Below are positions 33,291 through 41,913 of a stretch of DNA of 64,000 nt, piece after piece. Numbering within the stretch: the first letter of the stretch is position 1; every line of letters starts with the position of its first letter. The position numbers were made by a program, and so were the translations under genes. Where the stretch lies: assembly GCF_001613165.1 (NCBI RefSeq), contig NZ_BDBV01000096.1:1-64000 (forward strand). The letters run 5' to 3'. The notes beneath the pieces are model-generated. The model did no database searches and was not told the DNA's origin. It saw only the letters and a list, made by a program, of their open reading frames with translations. The stretch is from Nocardia mexicana NBRC 108244 (GTDB lineage Bacteria > Actinomycetota > Actinomycetes > Mycobacteriales > Mycobacteriaceae).

Positions 33291-33303
33291 ATCGGTGACC
33301 GAT
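33291..33303. promoter_or_regulatory. perfect palindrome upstream of the thioesterase
   Basis: ATCGGT-G-ACCGAT is a perfect 6-1-6 inverted repeat, 48 bp upstream of the thioesterase start and 8 bp from the stop of the next tetR gene. A likely operator; the binding protein is unknown. One arm is the same hexamer as in the palindromes of the first cluster, but the spacing differs. Confidence 0.45.
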
Positions 33304-33310
33304 CGCGAGC

Positions 33311-33883
33311 TTACTTCGCGCGCAGCGTCTTCACCGCCAGTTCCACATCCTCACCGTGCAGCAGATCACCCGCCGGGGCGAGCAGGTGGAGAAGCGCGAA
33401 ACCCTGGAACAACACGAAGTACAGCTTCGCCACGGCGCGCGCCTCCTCGGCCGACAGCTCCGGGTGCACGTCGCGCAGGGCCGCGGCCATATCGGCGTAG
33501 GCACCCGCGGTCGCCTCGGACAGATAGGCCTGCAGTTCCTCGGAGCGGGCGATCCGTACCCCGTTCTCGAGGCTCAGCAGCAGCTGCTCGTGGTTCTTCT
33601 GGACGACGTCGAGCATGCCGTTCCACGTGGGCCCAATGGAGTCCCACAGCGAGCGCCCCTCCCCCGCATCCCGGATCGCCTCCTCGACGCCGTCGCCGAT
33701 GTCGCTGCCGACCCCTTCGGTGACGGCCTCCGACACCAGCCGGTCCTTGGATCCGAAGTGATAGCCGATGGCGGCCAGGCTGACGCCCGCGGCGGCGGCG
33801 ATATCGCGCGCGGTCACCTTCGCCAGGCCCCGCTCGAGAATCGCCTTGCGAGCACCGGCCAAGAGGTCTTCCCGATTTCCCAT
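33311..33883 (-). CDS. TetR-family regulator of the FAD monooxygenase
   Basis: The protein is 190 aa. HTH part MGNREDLLAGARKAILERGLAKVTARDIAAAAGVSLAAIGYHFGSKDRLVSEAV (1-54). The rest is a helical ligand domain. Divergent from the FAD monooxygenase gene, with two related palindromes in the 102-bp gap. This arrangement is typical for a repressor released by a substrate of the monooxygenase. Confidence 0.88.
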   Translation of the reverse strand: MGNREDLLAGARKAILERGLAKVTARDIAAAAGVSLAAIGYHFGSKDRLVSEAVTEGVGSDIGDGVEEAIRDAGEGRSLWDSIGPTWNGMLDVVQKNHEQLLLSLENGVRIARSEELQAYLSEATAGAYADMAAALRDVHPELSAEEARAVAKLYFVLFQGFALLHLLAPAGDLLHGEDVELAVKTLRAK

Positions 33884-33903
33884 GACCCCACCCTACCAGC
33901 GTC

Positions 33904-33955
33904 TTAGACATTTGTACTAGACATCTGTGCCACTCTCTGTTAGACATTTGTCTAA
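33904..33955. promoter_or_regulatory. TetR operators (TTAGACA-TT-TGTCTAA type)
   Basis: TTAGACATTTGTCTAA (33940-33955) is a perfect 16-bp palindrome. TTAGACATTTGTACTA (33904-33919) is a near copy, and a third CTAGACAT half lies between. The block fills the gap between divergent tetR and monooxygenase starts and is strikingly AT-rich compared with the surroundings. Confidence 0.85.
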
Positions 33956-33985
33956 GACGTTCGAACCAAGGAACAGGACGACATC

Positions 33986-35200
33986 GTGAACAGCTCCGCA
34001 CCCTCCCCGCACATCCTCGTCTCCGGCGGCGGCATCGCCGGTAATGCCGTTGCGCTGCAACTGCTTCGGTCCGGAATCCGGGTCACCGTGGTCGAGCGGG
34101 CGGCCGCTCCCCGGCCCGGCGGCCAGGCCGTCGATCTGCGCGGTCCCAGCCGCGAGGTGGCCGAGCGCATGGGCCTGATGCCCGGCATCCGGAAGTATCA
34201 GCTCGAGGAGCTCGGCATCTCCTACATCGACTCCCGGGGCCGCAATTACGCCAACATGACGATGGAGGACTTCGACGGCCAGGGCCCGGTCGCGGAAATC
34301 GAGATCACGCGCGGTGACCTGAATCAGGTGCTGCTGGACGAGGTGGCGGCGGCCGGGGGCGAACTCGACTATCGCTACGGCGAGTGGATCGAGGCTCTCG
34401 CCCAGGATGCCGACGGCGTGGACGTGACCTTCTCGACCGGCCGCACGGAGCGTTTCGACCTGGTCGTCGGCGCGGACGGCGTGCATTCGGCGACGCGGCG
34501 TCTCGCCTTCGGCCCCGAGGAGCAGTTCAGCACCTACCTCGGCGGGTACGCCTCGTTCTTCACGATCCCGACCCCGCCGGGTGTGAAACCCGGCTGGTTC
34601 GCCATGCAGTTGGTGCCCAGCGCGGCCGTCGGCATCCGGCCCGACCACGATCCCAGCACCTCGAAGGCCATCCTCACGCTGCTGGCCGAGCCCGATCCGG
34701 CGCTGCGTCGCGATACCGCGGCACAGCAGCGGCTCATTCACGGGATGCTGGGCGACGCCGGGTGGCACTCCCCCGCCATCCTCGCCGCCATGGCCACCAC
34801 CCCCGACTTCTACTTCGACGAGTTGGCGCGCATCGATATGCCGAGCCTCGCCGCCGGTCGGGTGACGCTGGCGGGTGACGCCGGGTACTGCGGGTCGCCG
34901 ATGACCGGTATGGGCACCGCGATGGCCATCGTGGGCGCGTACATCCTCGCGGGCGAAATCGCCGCCACCCCGGGCGATCTGCCCGCGGCGCTGCGCCGCT
35001 ACGAGGACCGGGTCACGCCGTTCCTGGACAAGGCCAAGGAGCTGCCGGGCGGCGGTATCAAGATGATGCTGTCGCCGACGAACTTCGGGACCGCGCTGCG
35101 CCGCACGGCGAATCGGGCCATGATGTCGCGGCTCATGAGGCCGGTGACGAAGAAGATCTTCTTCGGCAAGACCGACAGCTACGAGCTGCCGACGTACTGA
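33986..35200 (+). CDS. FAD-dependent monooxygenase (TetX/PHBH-like)
   Basis: The protein is 404 aa. FAD motif HILVSGGGIAGNAVALQLLRSGIRVTVVERA (GxGxxG), DG motif VVGADGVHSATRR and GD motif VTLAGDAGYCGSPMTGMGTAMAIVGA are all present. Class A flavoprotein hydroxylases of this shape oxidise aromatic compounds or inactivate antibiotics such as tetracyclines. The C-terminus (LMRPVTKKIFFGKTDSYELPTY) is basic and possibly membrane-associated. GTG start at 33986 after AAGGAACAGGA. Controlled by the divergent TetR, so it is probably induced by its substrate. Confidence 0.9.
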   Translation: MNSSAPSPHILVSGGGIAGNAVALQLLRSGIRVTVVERAAAPRPGGQAVDLRGPSREVAERMGLMPGIRKYQLEELGISYIDSRGRNYANMTMEDFDGQGPVAEIEITRGDLNQVLLDEVAAAGGELDYRYGEWIEALAQDADGVDVTFSTGRTERFDLVVGADGVHSATRRLAFGPEEQFSTYLGGYASFFTIPTPPGVKPGWFAMQLVPSAAVGIRPDHDPSTSKAILTLLAEPDPALRRDTAAQQRLIHGMLGDAGWHSPAILAAMATTPDFYFDELARIDMPSLAAGRVTLAGDAGYCGSPMTGMGTAMAIVGAYILAGEIAATPGDLPAALRRYEDRVTPFLDKAKELPGGGIKMMLSPTNFGTALRRTANRAMMSRLMRPVTKKIFFGKTDSYELPTY

Positions 35201-35268
35201 ACGGTCGGTTCCCGGCCGGGCACCCGGCCGGGAACTTCGGCGTTCCGGGCGCTCGCTACGCTCGGACC

Positions 35269-36306
35269 GTGCGGCAGAAGATCATCACCGATGTCGATAC
35301 CGGTATCGACGATGCGCTGGCGCTGCTGTATCTCCTGGCCAGCCCGGAGGCCGAGATCGTCGGGATCGCCTCCACCGCGGGAAACGTCCCGGCGCCGCAG
35401 GTGGCGGCGAACAATCTCGCGTTGCTGGACCTGTGCCGGGCACCGGATATCGAGGTGGCTCTCGGCGTCGAATCCCCGCTGGCGATTCCGTTGCGCACCA
35501 CCGAGGACACCCACGGGCCGCAGGGCATCGGCTACGCGGAGTTCCCGCCGTCGGCGCGCACGCTGTCCGACCGGTCCGCGGCGCGGCTGTGGGTGGATCT
35601 CGCGCGGGCGCATCCCGGCGAGATCATCGGACTGTGCACGGGTCCGCTCACCAACCTGGCGCTGGCACTGCGCCTGGAACCGCAACTGCCGCAGCTGCTT
35701 CGACGGCTGGTCGTGATGGGCGGAGCGTTTCAGCGGCCCGGCAACACCACGCCGACCAACGAGTGGAACGTGCATGTCGATCCCGAGGCGTGGAAGGAGG
35801 TCTTCGACGCCTTCGCCGCGGCTCCCGCCGACCGCAGGCCGCTGGTCTGCGGGCTCGACATCACCGAGACCATCGAGATGTATCCCGAACACGTGGTTCG
35901 CCTGGCCGAACGAGCGGAAAGCGTTCCGGTGGAACATCTTTCCGAATCCGATACCCGGGGAGTCCGCTCGCAGGCCGGTAACCCCGTCGTCCGGTTCGTC
36001 ACCGATGCCGTCCGATTCTATTTCGAGTTCCATCGCGACCACGGGCAGCCGTACCTGGCGCATATGCACGATCCGTTCGCTGCCGCGCTCGCGCTCGACC
36101 CCACCCTCGCGGTGACCCGACCCGCCACCGTCGACGTCGAGCTGGGCGGGACGCTCACCCGGGGCGCCACCATCGCGGACTGGGCCGGGATGTGGGGCCG
36201 GGAACCCAACGCGGACATCGCGATCGGCACCGATCCGCCCGCATTCTTCGATCGGCTCGTCGAGCGGGTCGGGGACTTCGCACGCAACGCCTATCCGCCG
36301 GCGTAG
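35269..36306 (+). CDS. inosine-uridine-type nucleoside hydrolase
   Basis: The protein is 345 aa. The calcium/ribose motif KIITDVDTGIDDALALLYLL (5-24) has the Asp cluster. IVGIASTAGNVPAPQVAANN, EIIGLCTGPLTNLALALRL, RRLVVMGGAFQRPGNTTPTNEWNVHVDPEA and the late HDPFAAALAL are diagnostic. It cleaves the N-glycosidic bond of ribonucleosides for salvage; base preference cannot be told. GTG start at 35269. The amidohydrolase follows 13 nt later and is probably co-transcribed, suggesting joint catabolism. Confidence 0.92.
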   Translation: MRQKIITDVDTGIDDALALLYLLASPEAEIVGIASTAGNVPAPQVAANNLALLDLCRAPDIEVALGVESPLAIPLRTTEDTHGPQGIGYAEFPPSARTLSDRSAARLWVDLARAHPGEIIGLCTGPLTNLALALRLEPQLPQLLRRLVVMGGAFQRPGNTTPTNEWNVHVDPEAWKEVFDAFAAAPADRRPLVCGLDITETIEMYPEHVVRLAERAESVPVEHLSESDTRGVRSQAGNPVVRFVTDAVRFYFEFHRDHGQPYLAHMHDPFAAALALDPTLAVTRPATVDVELGGTLTRGATIADWAGMWGREPNADIAIGTDPPAFFDRLVERVGDFARNAYPPA

Positions 36307-36319
36307 GACAGGAGGCTCG

Positions 36320-37210
36320 TTGAGCGTCAACGGTGACGACGACACGGCGTACATCGCCGAGTTCCGGCAGCGGCTCCGGCTGCCCGGGCTCATCGATGTG
36401 CATACGCATTTCATGCCCGAGCGAGTCCTGCGCAAGGTGTGGTCGTACTTCGACTCGGCCGGGCCGCTCATCGGGCGACCCTGGCCGATCACCTACCGCG
36501 ACGACGAGCAGGTGCGGCTGAAGACGCTGCGCGGCTTCGGTGTTCACGCCTTCACGTCGCTGGTGTACCCGCACAAGCCGGACATGGCGGCCTGGCTCAA
36601 CGAGTGGGCGGCCGACTTCGCCGCCCGCACCCCGGACTGCCTGCACACCGCGACGTTCTTTCCGGAACCACACGCCGACAGCTATGTGGAGGCCGCGATC
36701 GAGGCGGGCGCGCGGATCTTCAAGGTGCACATCCAGGTCGGCGATTTCCATCCGCGCGATCCGCGGCTCAACGAGGTGTGGGGGATGCTTGCCGACGCCG
36801 GGATTCCGGTGCTCGTCCACTGCGGATCGGGCCCCGCGCCGGGCGAGTTCACCGGGCCCGGCCCCATCGCCGAACTGCTGCAGCGGTATCCGCGGCTGCG
36901 CTTGATCGTCGCGCACATGGGCGCCCCCGAATACTCCGAATTCCTGGACATCGCCCAGCGATTCGACGGCGTCCACCTGGACACCACCATGAACTTCACC
37001 GACTTCTTCGAATCCGACGATCCATTCCCCACCAGCGAGCGCGGCCGCCTGCGGTATTTCGGCGATCGCATCCTGTTCGGCAGCGACTTCCCCAATATCC
37101 CGTACTCCTACGGACATGCGCTCTACGCGCTGGAACGCCTGGACCTGGGCGAGAATTGGCTGCAGAACGTCTGCTACCGCAACGCGGCCCGGCTGTTCGA
37201 GATCGGCTAG
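36320..37210 (+). CDS. metal-dependent amidohydrolase (amidohydrolase_2)
   Basis: The protein is 296 aa from TTG 36320 with GGAGG 5 nt upstream. LPGLIDVHTHFMPERV gives the HxH metal ligands (H28, H30). KVHIQVGDFHPRD, IPVLVHCGSG, LIVAHMGAPE and ILFGSDFPNIPYSYG (catalytic Asp) follow. The group includes decarboxylases and lactone or amide hydrolases (aminocarboxymuconate-semialdehyde-decarboxylase-like). The stop overlaps the convergent cyclase gene by 4 bp. Substrate unknown. Confidence 0.88.
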   Translation: MSVNGDDDTAYIAEFRQRLRLPGLIDVHTHFMPERVLRKVWSYFDSAGPLIGRPWPITYRDDEQVRLKTLRGFGVHAFTSLVYPHKPDMAAWLNEWAADFAARTPDCLHTATFFPEPHADSYVEAAIEAGARIFKVHIQVGDFHPRDPRLNEVWGMLADAGIPVLVHCGSGPAPGEFTGPGPIAELLQRYPRLRLIVAHMGAPEYSEFLDIAQRFDGVHLDTTMNFTDFFESDDPFPTSERGRLRYFGDRILFGSDFPNIPYSYGHALYALERLDLGENWLQNVCYRNAARLFEIG

Positions 37211-38778
37211 TCCGGCAGCGGCCGGGCCAGCGGGGTCGGCTCGGATCGGCCGCGCAACGTCACCGATTCCCCGAGCCGCCAATGCTTTCGCTCGCTCTCG
37301 TCGGCCGCGGCGAGGGTGGCGCCGGACGCCAGCACCCGGCCGGGTTCCTGCTTGGACAGCTCGCACAACCGCGCCGCCTGGTTGACCGGGTCGCCGATGA
37401 CGGTGAACTCGTAGCGCCGATGCGCACCGACGTTGCCCGCCACCACCGGGCCGGCGGCCACCCCGATGCCGGCATCGAATTCCATTGCGGCGCCGGACAG
37501 CCGGGACCGGATCGCCCGGGCCGCGGCCAGCGCTGAGCCCGCCGCATCGGACAGCGGCGCGGGGGTGCCGAAGATCGCGAGGGCGGCGTCGCCCTCGAAC
37601 TTGTTGATCAGGCCGCCGTGCCGCTCCACCTCGTCCACCACGACGCCGAAGAAGTCGTTCAGGAGCGCGACGATCTCGTTCGCGGGGCGGGCGGCCGCCA
37701 TCGTCGTGGATCCGATGATGTCGATGAACAGCGCCGCCGCCTCGACCTCCTCGCCGCCCAGTTCCGGGTTGCGGGCCAGCGCGGCGGCGGCCACATCGTC
37801 GCCGACGTGGCGGCCGAACAGATCCCGCAGCCGCTCCCGCTCCCGCAGGCCGTCCACCATGCGGTTGAATCCGCTCTGCAGCTCGCCCAATTCGGTGCCG
37901 TCGAACACCGTGACCGCGACGTCGAGATCGCCGTCCTCGACCCGCCGCAGCGCGCGGCGCACGCTGCGGATCGGCGCGAGGCTCGCCGCCAGCGTCTGCA
38001 TCATCAGCAGCAGCCCGAACACCAGCGTCGATCCGCCCAGCGACAGCACGCAGATCGCGAGCCGCTGGGTGCTGATATCCATCGGCGTGAGCGCGAGGAC
38101 CGCGAGGACCATCATGACGGCGACGGGTACGCCCGTGCCGACCACCCACACCACGATCGACCGCCCGAATACGCCGCTGCCGCGGCGCCGCCGCGACGGG
38201 GCCGCCTCGAGTACCCGCGTCGTGACCGGCCGCAGGGCGAACTCGGCGACCAGGTAGCTGAAGGCGCACACGACCACCAGCGTGAATCCCAGGCCCAGCA
38301 GAATCTTCGGAATCAGCGCCGGGTCCGCCAGGCCGTACAGCGGGGTCAGCACGGCCGCGCCCCCGGCCCAGAGCGCCGCCTGCAGCATCACCAGCCGACG
38401 GGGCACCGCGGCCGCCGCGGCCTGTTCCGCCTCGGTCGGCACGCGGTCGGGATCCGCCGTCGCCCAGCGCAACGCCCGCAGGCCCGACGCCGTGCCCCAG
38501 ACGGTCCCGATCAGCACGGCCGCGGCGGAGTACAGCGGTGTCGCGACGAAATTCTGCAGTATCAGGGTGCGGCTGAACACCGACGGCCCGGGGAGTACGA
38601 AACCGACGAGGGCGATCACGACGGCGATTCCGGTCAGATTCGCGGCGAGCAGCGGCACCGTCAGCAGCAGCTGCACCCGCACCCGCCGCCTGCCGGAGGT
38701 CTCGTCCGCGGATCCGAGCAGCCTCGAACCCCACGGCGCGGGTCCCAGCGCCGCGGGCGTCACCTCACCATCGACCAC
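37207..38778 (-). CDS. membrane class III adenylate cyclase with HAMP domain
   Basis: The protein is 523 aa. Six hydrophobic helices span about 33-280. A HAMP linker follows (ASLAPIRSVRRALRRVEDGDLDVAVTVFDGTELGELQSGFNRMVDGLRER, about 265-315). The cyclase domain (about 340-500) has both metal Asp (ALFIDIIGSTTM and KFEGDAALAIFG), the substrate-specifying Lys and Asp (KFEGD; GDPVNQAARL) and the transition-state Asn/Arg in VNQAAR. All catalytic residues are present, so it should make cAMP. The architecture equals the mycobacterial Rv1318c-Rv1320c/Rv3645 group. The signal sensed by the membrane part is unknown. Confidence 0.92.
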   Translation of the reverse strand: MVDGEVTPAALGPAPWGSRLLGSADETSGRRRVRVQLLLTVPLLAANLTGIAVVIALVGFVLPGPSVFSRTLILQNFVATPLYSAAAVLIGTVWGTASGLRALRWATADPDRVPTEAEQAAAAAVPRRLVMLQAALWAGGAAVLTPLYGLADPALIPKILLGLGFTLVVVCAFSYLVAEFALRPVTTRVLEAAPSRRRRGSGVFGRSIVVWVVGTGVPVAVMMVLAVLALTPMDISTQRLAICVLSLGGSTLVFGLLLMMQTLAASLAPIRSVRRALRRVEDGDLDVAVTVFDGTELGELQSGFNRMVDGLRERERLRDLFGRHVGDDVAAAALARNPELGGEEVEAAALFIDIIGSTTMAAARPANEIVALLNDFFGVVVDEVERHGGLINKFEGDAALAIFGTPAPLSDAAGSALAAARAIRSRLSGAAMEFDAGIGVAAGPVVAGNVGAHRRYEFTVIGDPVNQAARLCELSKQEPGRVLASGATLAAADESERKHWRLGESVTLRGRSEPTPLARPLPD

Positions 38779-38945
38779 GGGTGCAGCTTAGGGGGGAAAG
38801 TGACATACCCGCCGGAGGCACAACCTCGGCGGCCTCACCGGTGACCAACCGACGGCGGTCCGGACACAGGTCAGCGCGAGACGATGCGTGCCGCGAACCG
38901 AGCTGTGCGGCGGGCCAGGTAGCGGTCACGTGGATGCGCGGCGAG

Positions 38946-39785
38946 CTATGCCGCGGGCCGGTAGCGGTCCGGGCGGGTGTACGCGCCGACGTACCGCAGC
39001 GCCGTACGAACGCCCCAGCGATTGACCGGGTGCGGGACGAGTCGGGCGCCGCCCCGGACGGCGGCCGTGAGCGCCGCGAACCGAACGCGGTCGGCGCGGG
39101 TCCACGGGATGGCGAAACGCGTCCGGACCGGGTCCGGCAGGCAGCCGAACAGCAGGATTCGCGCGGGCGGGGTGATCAGGCCGTCGGCCGCGCGCACCAG
39201 GGGCCGCGGCAGCACCGGGAGCAGATCCGCCGCGCTCCCGCGCGCTCCGATGTCCAGCGCACGCGCCGCGGTAGGCGTGAGTTCGAGGGTGCCGGAACAG
39301 ATCTCGTCGAAACGTATCCGGAACGACCGGTAGTCCGGGGGCACGGGACGCATGCTCAGGCCGTAGCCCTCGTACCACCGCACCGTGTCGCGATAGAGGC
39401 GTTCCTCGTCGGCGCGGGTGAGCGTTTCGGGATGGAACAGCTCGACCGCGCGGAAGATCTCCCAGGTGAACGTGGCATGCGCCCACCAGAACGTATCCGG
39501 TTGCAGCGCATGATATCTGCGGCCCTGCCGGTCCACGCCGCCGATATCGCGGTGCAGGTCCCGGATGTGCCGGCCGCGCGCCGCGGCGTCCGGTTCCAGA
39601 ATGGTCGCCCAGATCTGGGGCACCGAGCGCACGATGCGCCCGAACGGTTCGGCGAAGAAGTCGGAATGCTCCTCCACCCCGGCACCGAGCTGCGGGTACA
39701 TCAACTGCAGGACACCGGCGGTGGCGCCGGGTAGCAGCGAACGGGCGTCGGCGGCGTAGTGCCGCAACAGGGAATCGGAGTTCAT
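38946..39785 (-). CDS. oxygenase MpaB family protein (DUF2236)
   Basis: About 279 aa from ATG 39785 (GGAGG upstream; the open frame continues to 39881 across the operator and is not used). LLRHYAADARSLLPGATAGVLQLMYPQLGAGVEEHSDFF, FGRIVRSVPQIWATI, RYHALQPDTFWWAHATFTWEIFRAVELF and YRDTVRWYEGYGLSMRPVPPDY are the conserved blocks of the latex-clearing/MpaB-like heme oxygenase superfamily, with the histidines expected of heme ligands. Related proteins cleave isoprenoid chains. Substrate unknown here. A strong operator stands just upstream. Confidence 0.88.
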   Translation of the reverse strand: MNSDSLLRHYAADARSLLPGATAGVLQLMYPQLGAGVEEHSDFFAEPFGRIVRSVPQIWATILEPDAAARGRHIRDLHRDIGGVDRQGRRYHALQPDTFWWAHATFTWEIFRAVELFHPETLTRADEERLYRDTVRWYEGYGLSMRPVPPDYRSFRIRFDEICSGTLELTPTAARALDIGARGSAADLLPVLPRPLVRAADGLITPPARILLFGCLPDPVRTRFAIPWTRADRVRFAALTAAVRGGARLVPHPVNRWGVRTALRYVGAYTRPDRYRPAA

Positions 39786-39859
39786 CGTCGAACCTCCGGG
39801 TCTTCGATCCCGGCCGGTGCCGGGAGGCGGCGACGACCGCCTCCTTCCACGATAGAGTG

Positions 39860-39892
39860 ACTGAGACAGTGAATCAACCACTGTCCCAGTCG
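39860..39892. promoter_or_regulatory. long inverted repeat upstream of the MpaB gene
   Basis: GACTGAGACAGTG (39860-39872) and CACTGTCCCAGTC (39880-39892) are inverted repeats with one mismatch in 13 and a 7-bp spacer. They lie 75 bp upstream of the MpaB start. The size and form fit a TetR operator, yet no tetR gene is adjacent. Confidence 0.75.
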
Positions 39893-39904
39893 CTTATCTC
39901 TGTG

Positions 39905-40579
39905 TTACTCCGGAACCCGATCGAAATGGAACGGGCAGTGTGTTCCGCCCAGCCCGATGGTCGTGCTCCGGTCGAAGCGGAAGCCGTGCCGGTCCGGATC
40001 GATGCCCTCGATCCAGTTGCCGTCGAAGGCGCACATCACCGGCGCGAGTTCCGTGGCCGAGTGTGCGGCGAGCACGTCGTAGTAGAAGCAGCGCATCACG
40101 TTCAGGTGGTAGCGGTCCGCGTCGTCGGCCGCGCGTTCGAAGCCGAAACCCGTTCCGAACGCCTGATTCTCGCGTGTCTTGCTGACCTCGACCATGGCCG
40201 CGAACGGGTCGGCGGCATTGTCGAGCATGGACCTGGTGGCCGCCTGCAGTGATTCGTTCAGCGGCTCGACGAAGGCCCGGTGCACCGCCTCGATCGCGGC
40301 GTCGCGCCCGATGAGCGGGGTGAGGTGACGGTAGGCGACGACCAGCGCGAGGGTCATGCGCAGGTTGTGGCGCGCGGGCTCGTCGACGATCCGATCGGCG
40401 TCGGCGGCCTCCGATTCCGCGAGTGCCGTGCGCATCGAGGCGATCGGGTCGCCGTCGATGCCGTGGTCGCGGGCCGTGGCGGCGATGCTGTCGAAGAATC
40501 CGTCGACGATCAGCGCGGTGTCGCGCTCGGGGTCGGGCACGTATTCGCCCGTGGAGAGCCCGAATTGGTCGGTGTTCAT
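39905..40579 (-). CDS. L-2-amino-thiazoline-4-carboxylic acid hydrolase-like protein
   Basis: About 224 aa from ATG 40579 (AAAGGA upstream; the frame is open to 40705). The C-terminal half contains YHLNVMRCFYYDVLAAHSATELAPVMCAFDGNWIEGIDPDRHGFRFDRSTTIGLGGTHCPFHF, the Cys/Asp/Cys pattern of the ATC-hydrolase family (PF14196). Known members open the thiazoline ring in cysteine synthesis from ATC, but many homologues have no tested activity. It precedes the MpaB gene on the same strand, with the inverted-repeat operator in the 119-bp gap. Confidence 0.8.
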   Translation of the reverse strand: MNTDQFGLSTGEYVPDPERDTALIVDGFFDSIAATARDHGIDGDPIASMRTALAESEAADADRIVDEPARHNLRMTLALVVAYRHLTPLIGRDAAIEAVHRAFVEPLNESLQAATRSMLDNAADPFAAMVEVSKTRENQAFGTGFGFERAADDADRYHLNVMRCFYYDVLAAHSATELAPVMCAFDGNWIEGIDPDRHGFRFDRSTTIGLGGTHCPFHFDRVPE

Positions 40580-40650
40580 GGAAGTGCTGTCCTTTCGAGA
40601 CGTGTCCGGTCCCGAAAACACAGCCACTACGCCCGAGGAGGCAAGCCGCC

Positions 40651-40672
40651 GTGCTCGCAACCGAACGAGCAC
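40651..40672. promoter_or_regulatory. short hairpin upstream of the ATC-hydrolase-like gene
   Basis: GTGCTCG (40651-40657) and CGAGCAC (40666-40672) form a perfect 7-bp inverted repeat around 8 nt. It lies 72 bp upstream of the ATC-hydrolase-like start and about 95 bp downstream of the meaB stop, so it can be an operator or a terminator. Confidence 0.4.
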
Positions 40673-40767
40673 GCCGACGCACTCCACCGACCTACCTGGC
40701 GTCAACGATGCAGATCATTACTGACGACGGCAGGATGCCATACGCGCACCCGCCGCGTCCACCCGGT

Positions 40768-41913
40768 TCAGCGCTCGTCGAAGGCGCGCAGGATCTCCTC
40801 GGCGGCCAGGGCGGGGGTGAGCGATCCGTCGCGGACCGCCTTCTCCACCTGTCCCCGAATCGATTTCACGCCCGGGTTCTCGGCGAGGCGGCGCAGCAGG
40901 TGGTCGTGCACCATGGTCCAGGTCCAGTCCACCTGCTGGCGGCGGCGCTTCTCGGCGAACTCGCCCGCCTCGGTGAGCACCCGGCGATGTTCGAGCACCG
41001 TGTCCCAGAACTGGTCCAGGCCCGTGCCGTTCAGGCCGCTCATGGTGAGAACCGGTGGCCGCCACAGTGATTCGCGCGGGTGGATGAGCCGCATGGCGCC
41101 CTGCAGCTCGCGCGCCGCCGCCTTCGCCTCGATCTCGTGCCTGCCGTCGGCCTTGTTCACCGCGACCAGGTCCGCCAGCTCCAGCACGCCTTTCTTGATG
41201 CCCTGCAACTGATCTCCGGTGCGCGCCAGGGTGAGGAAGCAGAACACGTCGACCATATTGGCGACGGTCACCTCCGACTGCCCGACGCCGACGGTCTCCA
41301 CCAGGATCACGTCGTAGCCCGCCGACTCCAGCAGCACGATCGTCTCGCGCGTCGCCTTCGCCACCCCGCCGAGGGTGCCCGCGGTCGGCGACGGCCGGAT
41401 ATAGGCGTCGCGCTCCAGCGAGAGCTTCGCCATCCGGGTCTTGTCGCCGAGGATCGAACCGCCCGTCCGCGTCGAGGAGGGGTCCACGGCCAGCACCGCG
41501 ACCCGATGCCCCGCCTCGATCAGCGACATGCCCAGCGCGTCGATGAACGTCGACTTGCCCACGCCCGGAACGCCGGTGATGCCCACCCGGTTCGACTCGA
41601 CCTGCGCGGTATCGGTGCCCAGCGCCAGCAGCAGCCGCTGCGCCGCATCCCGATGATCGGCGCGGGTCGATTCGACCAGCGTGATGGCTCGTGCCAGCGC
41701 GGCCCGTTCGCCGCCCCGCACGGCCTGTGCGAGCTGCTCGACGTCGACCTCACGACGCCGCGCCGCCTTGCCGCCGGAACCCGGCGATGCACCCCGGCCC
41801 GCCGGTGCCATTCCGCGTTCGGTGGAAAGCGCCTGCGTGCCAGGGATATTCACCGCACCTCCGCCCGATACCGGTGGCCCGGCATCGTCACTCGCTCGTG
41901 CGCCCGTGCTCAT
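40768..41913 (-). CDS. meaB: methylmalonyl-CoA mutase-associated GTPase MeaB
   Basis: The protein is 381 aa. GTPase motifs: Walker A VGITGVPGVGKSTFIDALG, VLAVDPSSTRTGGSILGDKTRM (switch I), VETVGVGQSE (switch II) and VAVNKADG (NKAD). A Gly/Ala/Pro-rich N-terminus of about 50 residues precedes the domain. MeaB protects and reloads the B12 cofactor of methylmalonyl-CoA mutase. It overlaps mutB by 4 nt (ATGA at 41910-41913), so it is coupled. The frame is open far upstream of the Met at 41913, but that portion is an off-frame reading of mutB. M. tuberculosis has a toxin-antitoxin pair between mutB and meaB; here there is none. Confidence 0.93.
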   Translation of the reverse strand: MSTGARASDDAGPPVSGGGAVNIPGTQALSTERGMAPAGRGASPGSGGKAARRREVDVEQLAQAVRGGERAALARAITLVESTRADHRDAAQRLLLALGTDTAQVESNRVGITGVPGVGKSTFIDALGMSLIEAGHRVAVLAVDPSSTRTGGSILGDKTRMAKLSLERDAYIRPSPTAGTLGGVAKATRETIVLLESAGYDVILVETVGVGQSEVTVANMVDVFCFLTLARTGDQLQGIKKGVLELADLVAVNKADGRHEIEAKAAARELQGAMRLIHPRESLWRPPVLTMSGLNGTGLDQFWDTVLEHRRVLTEAGEFAEKRRRQQVDWTWTMVHDHLLRRLAENPGVKSIRGQVEKAVRDGSLTPALAAEEILRAFDER

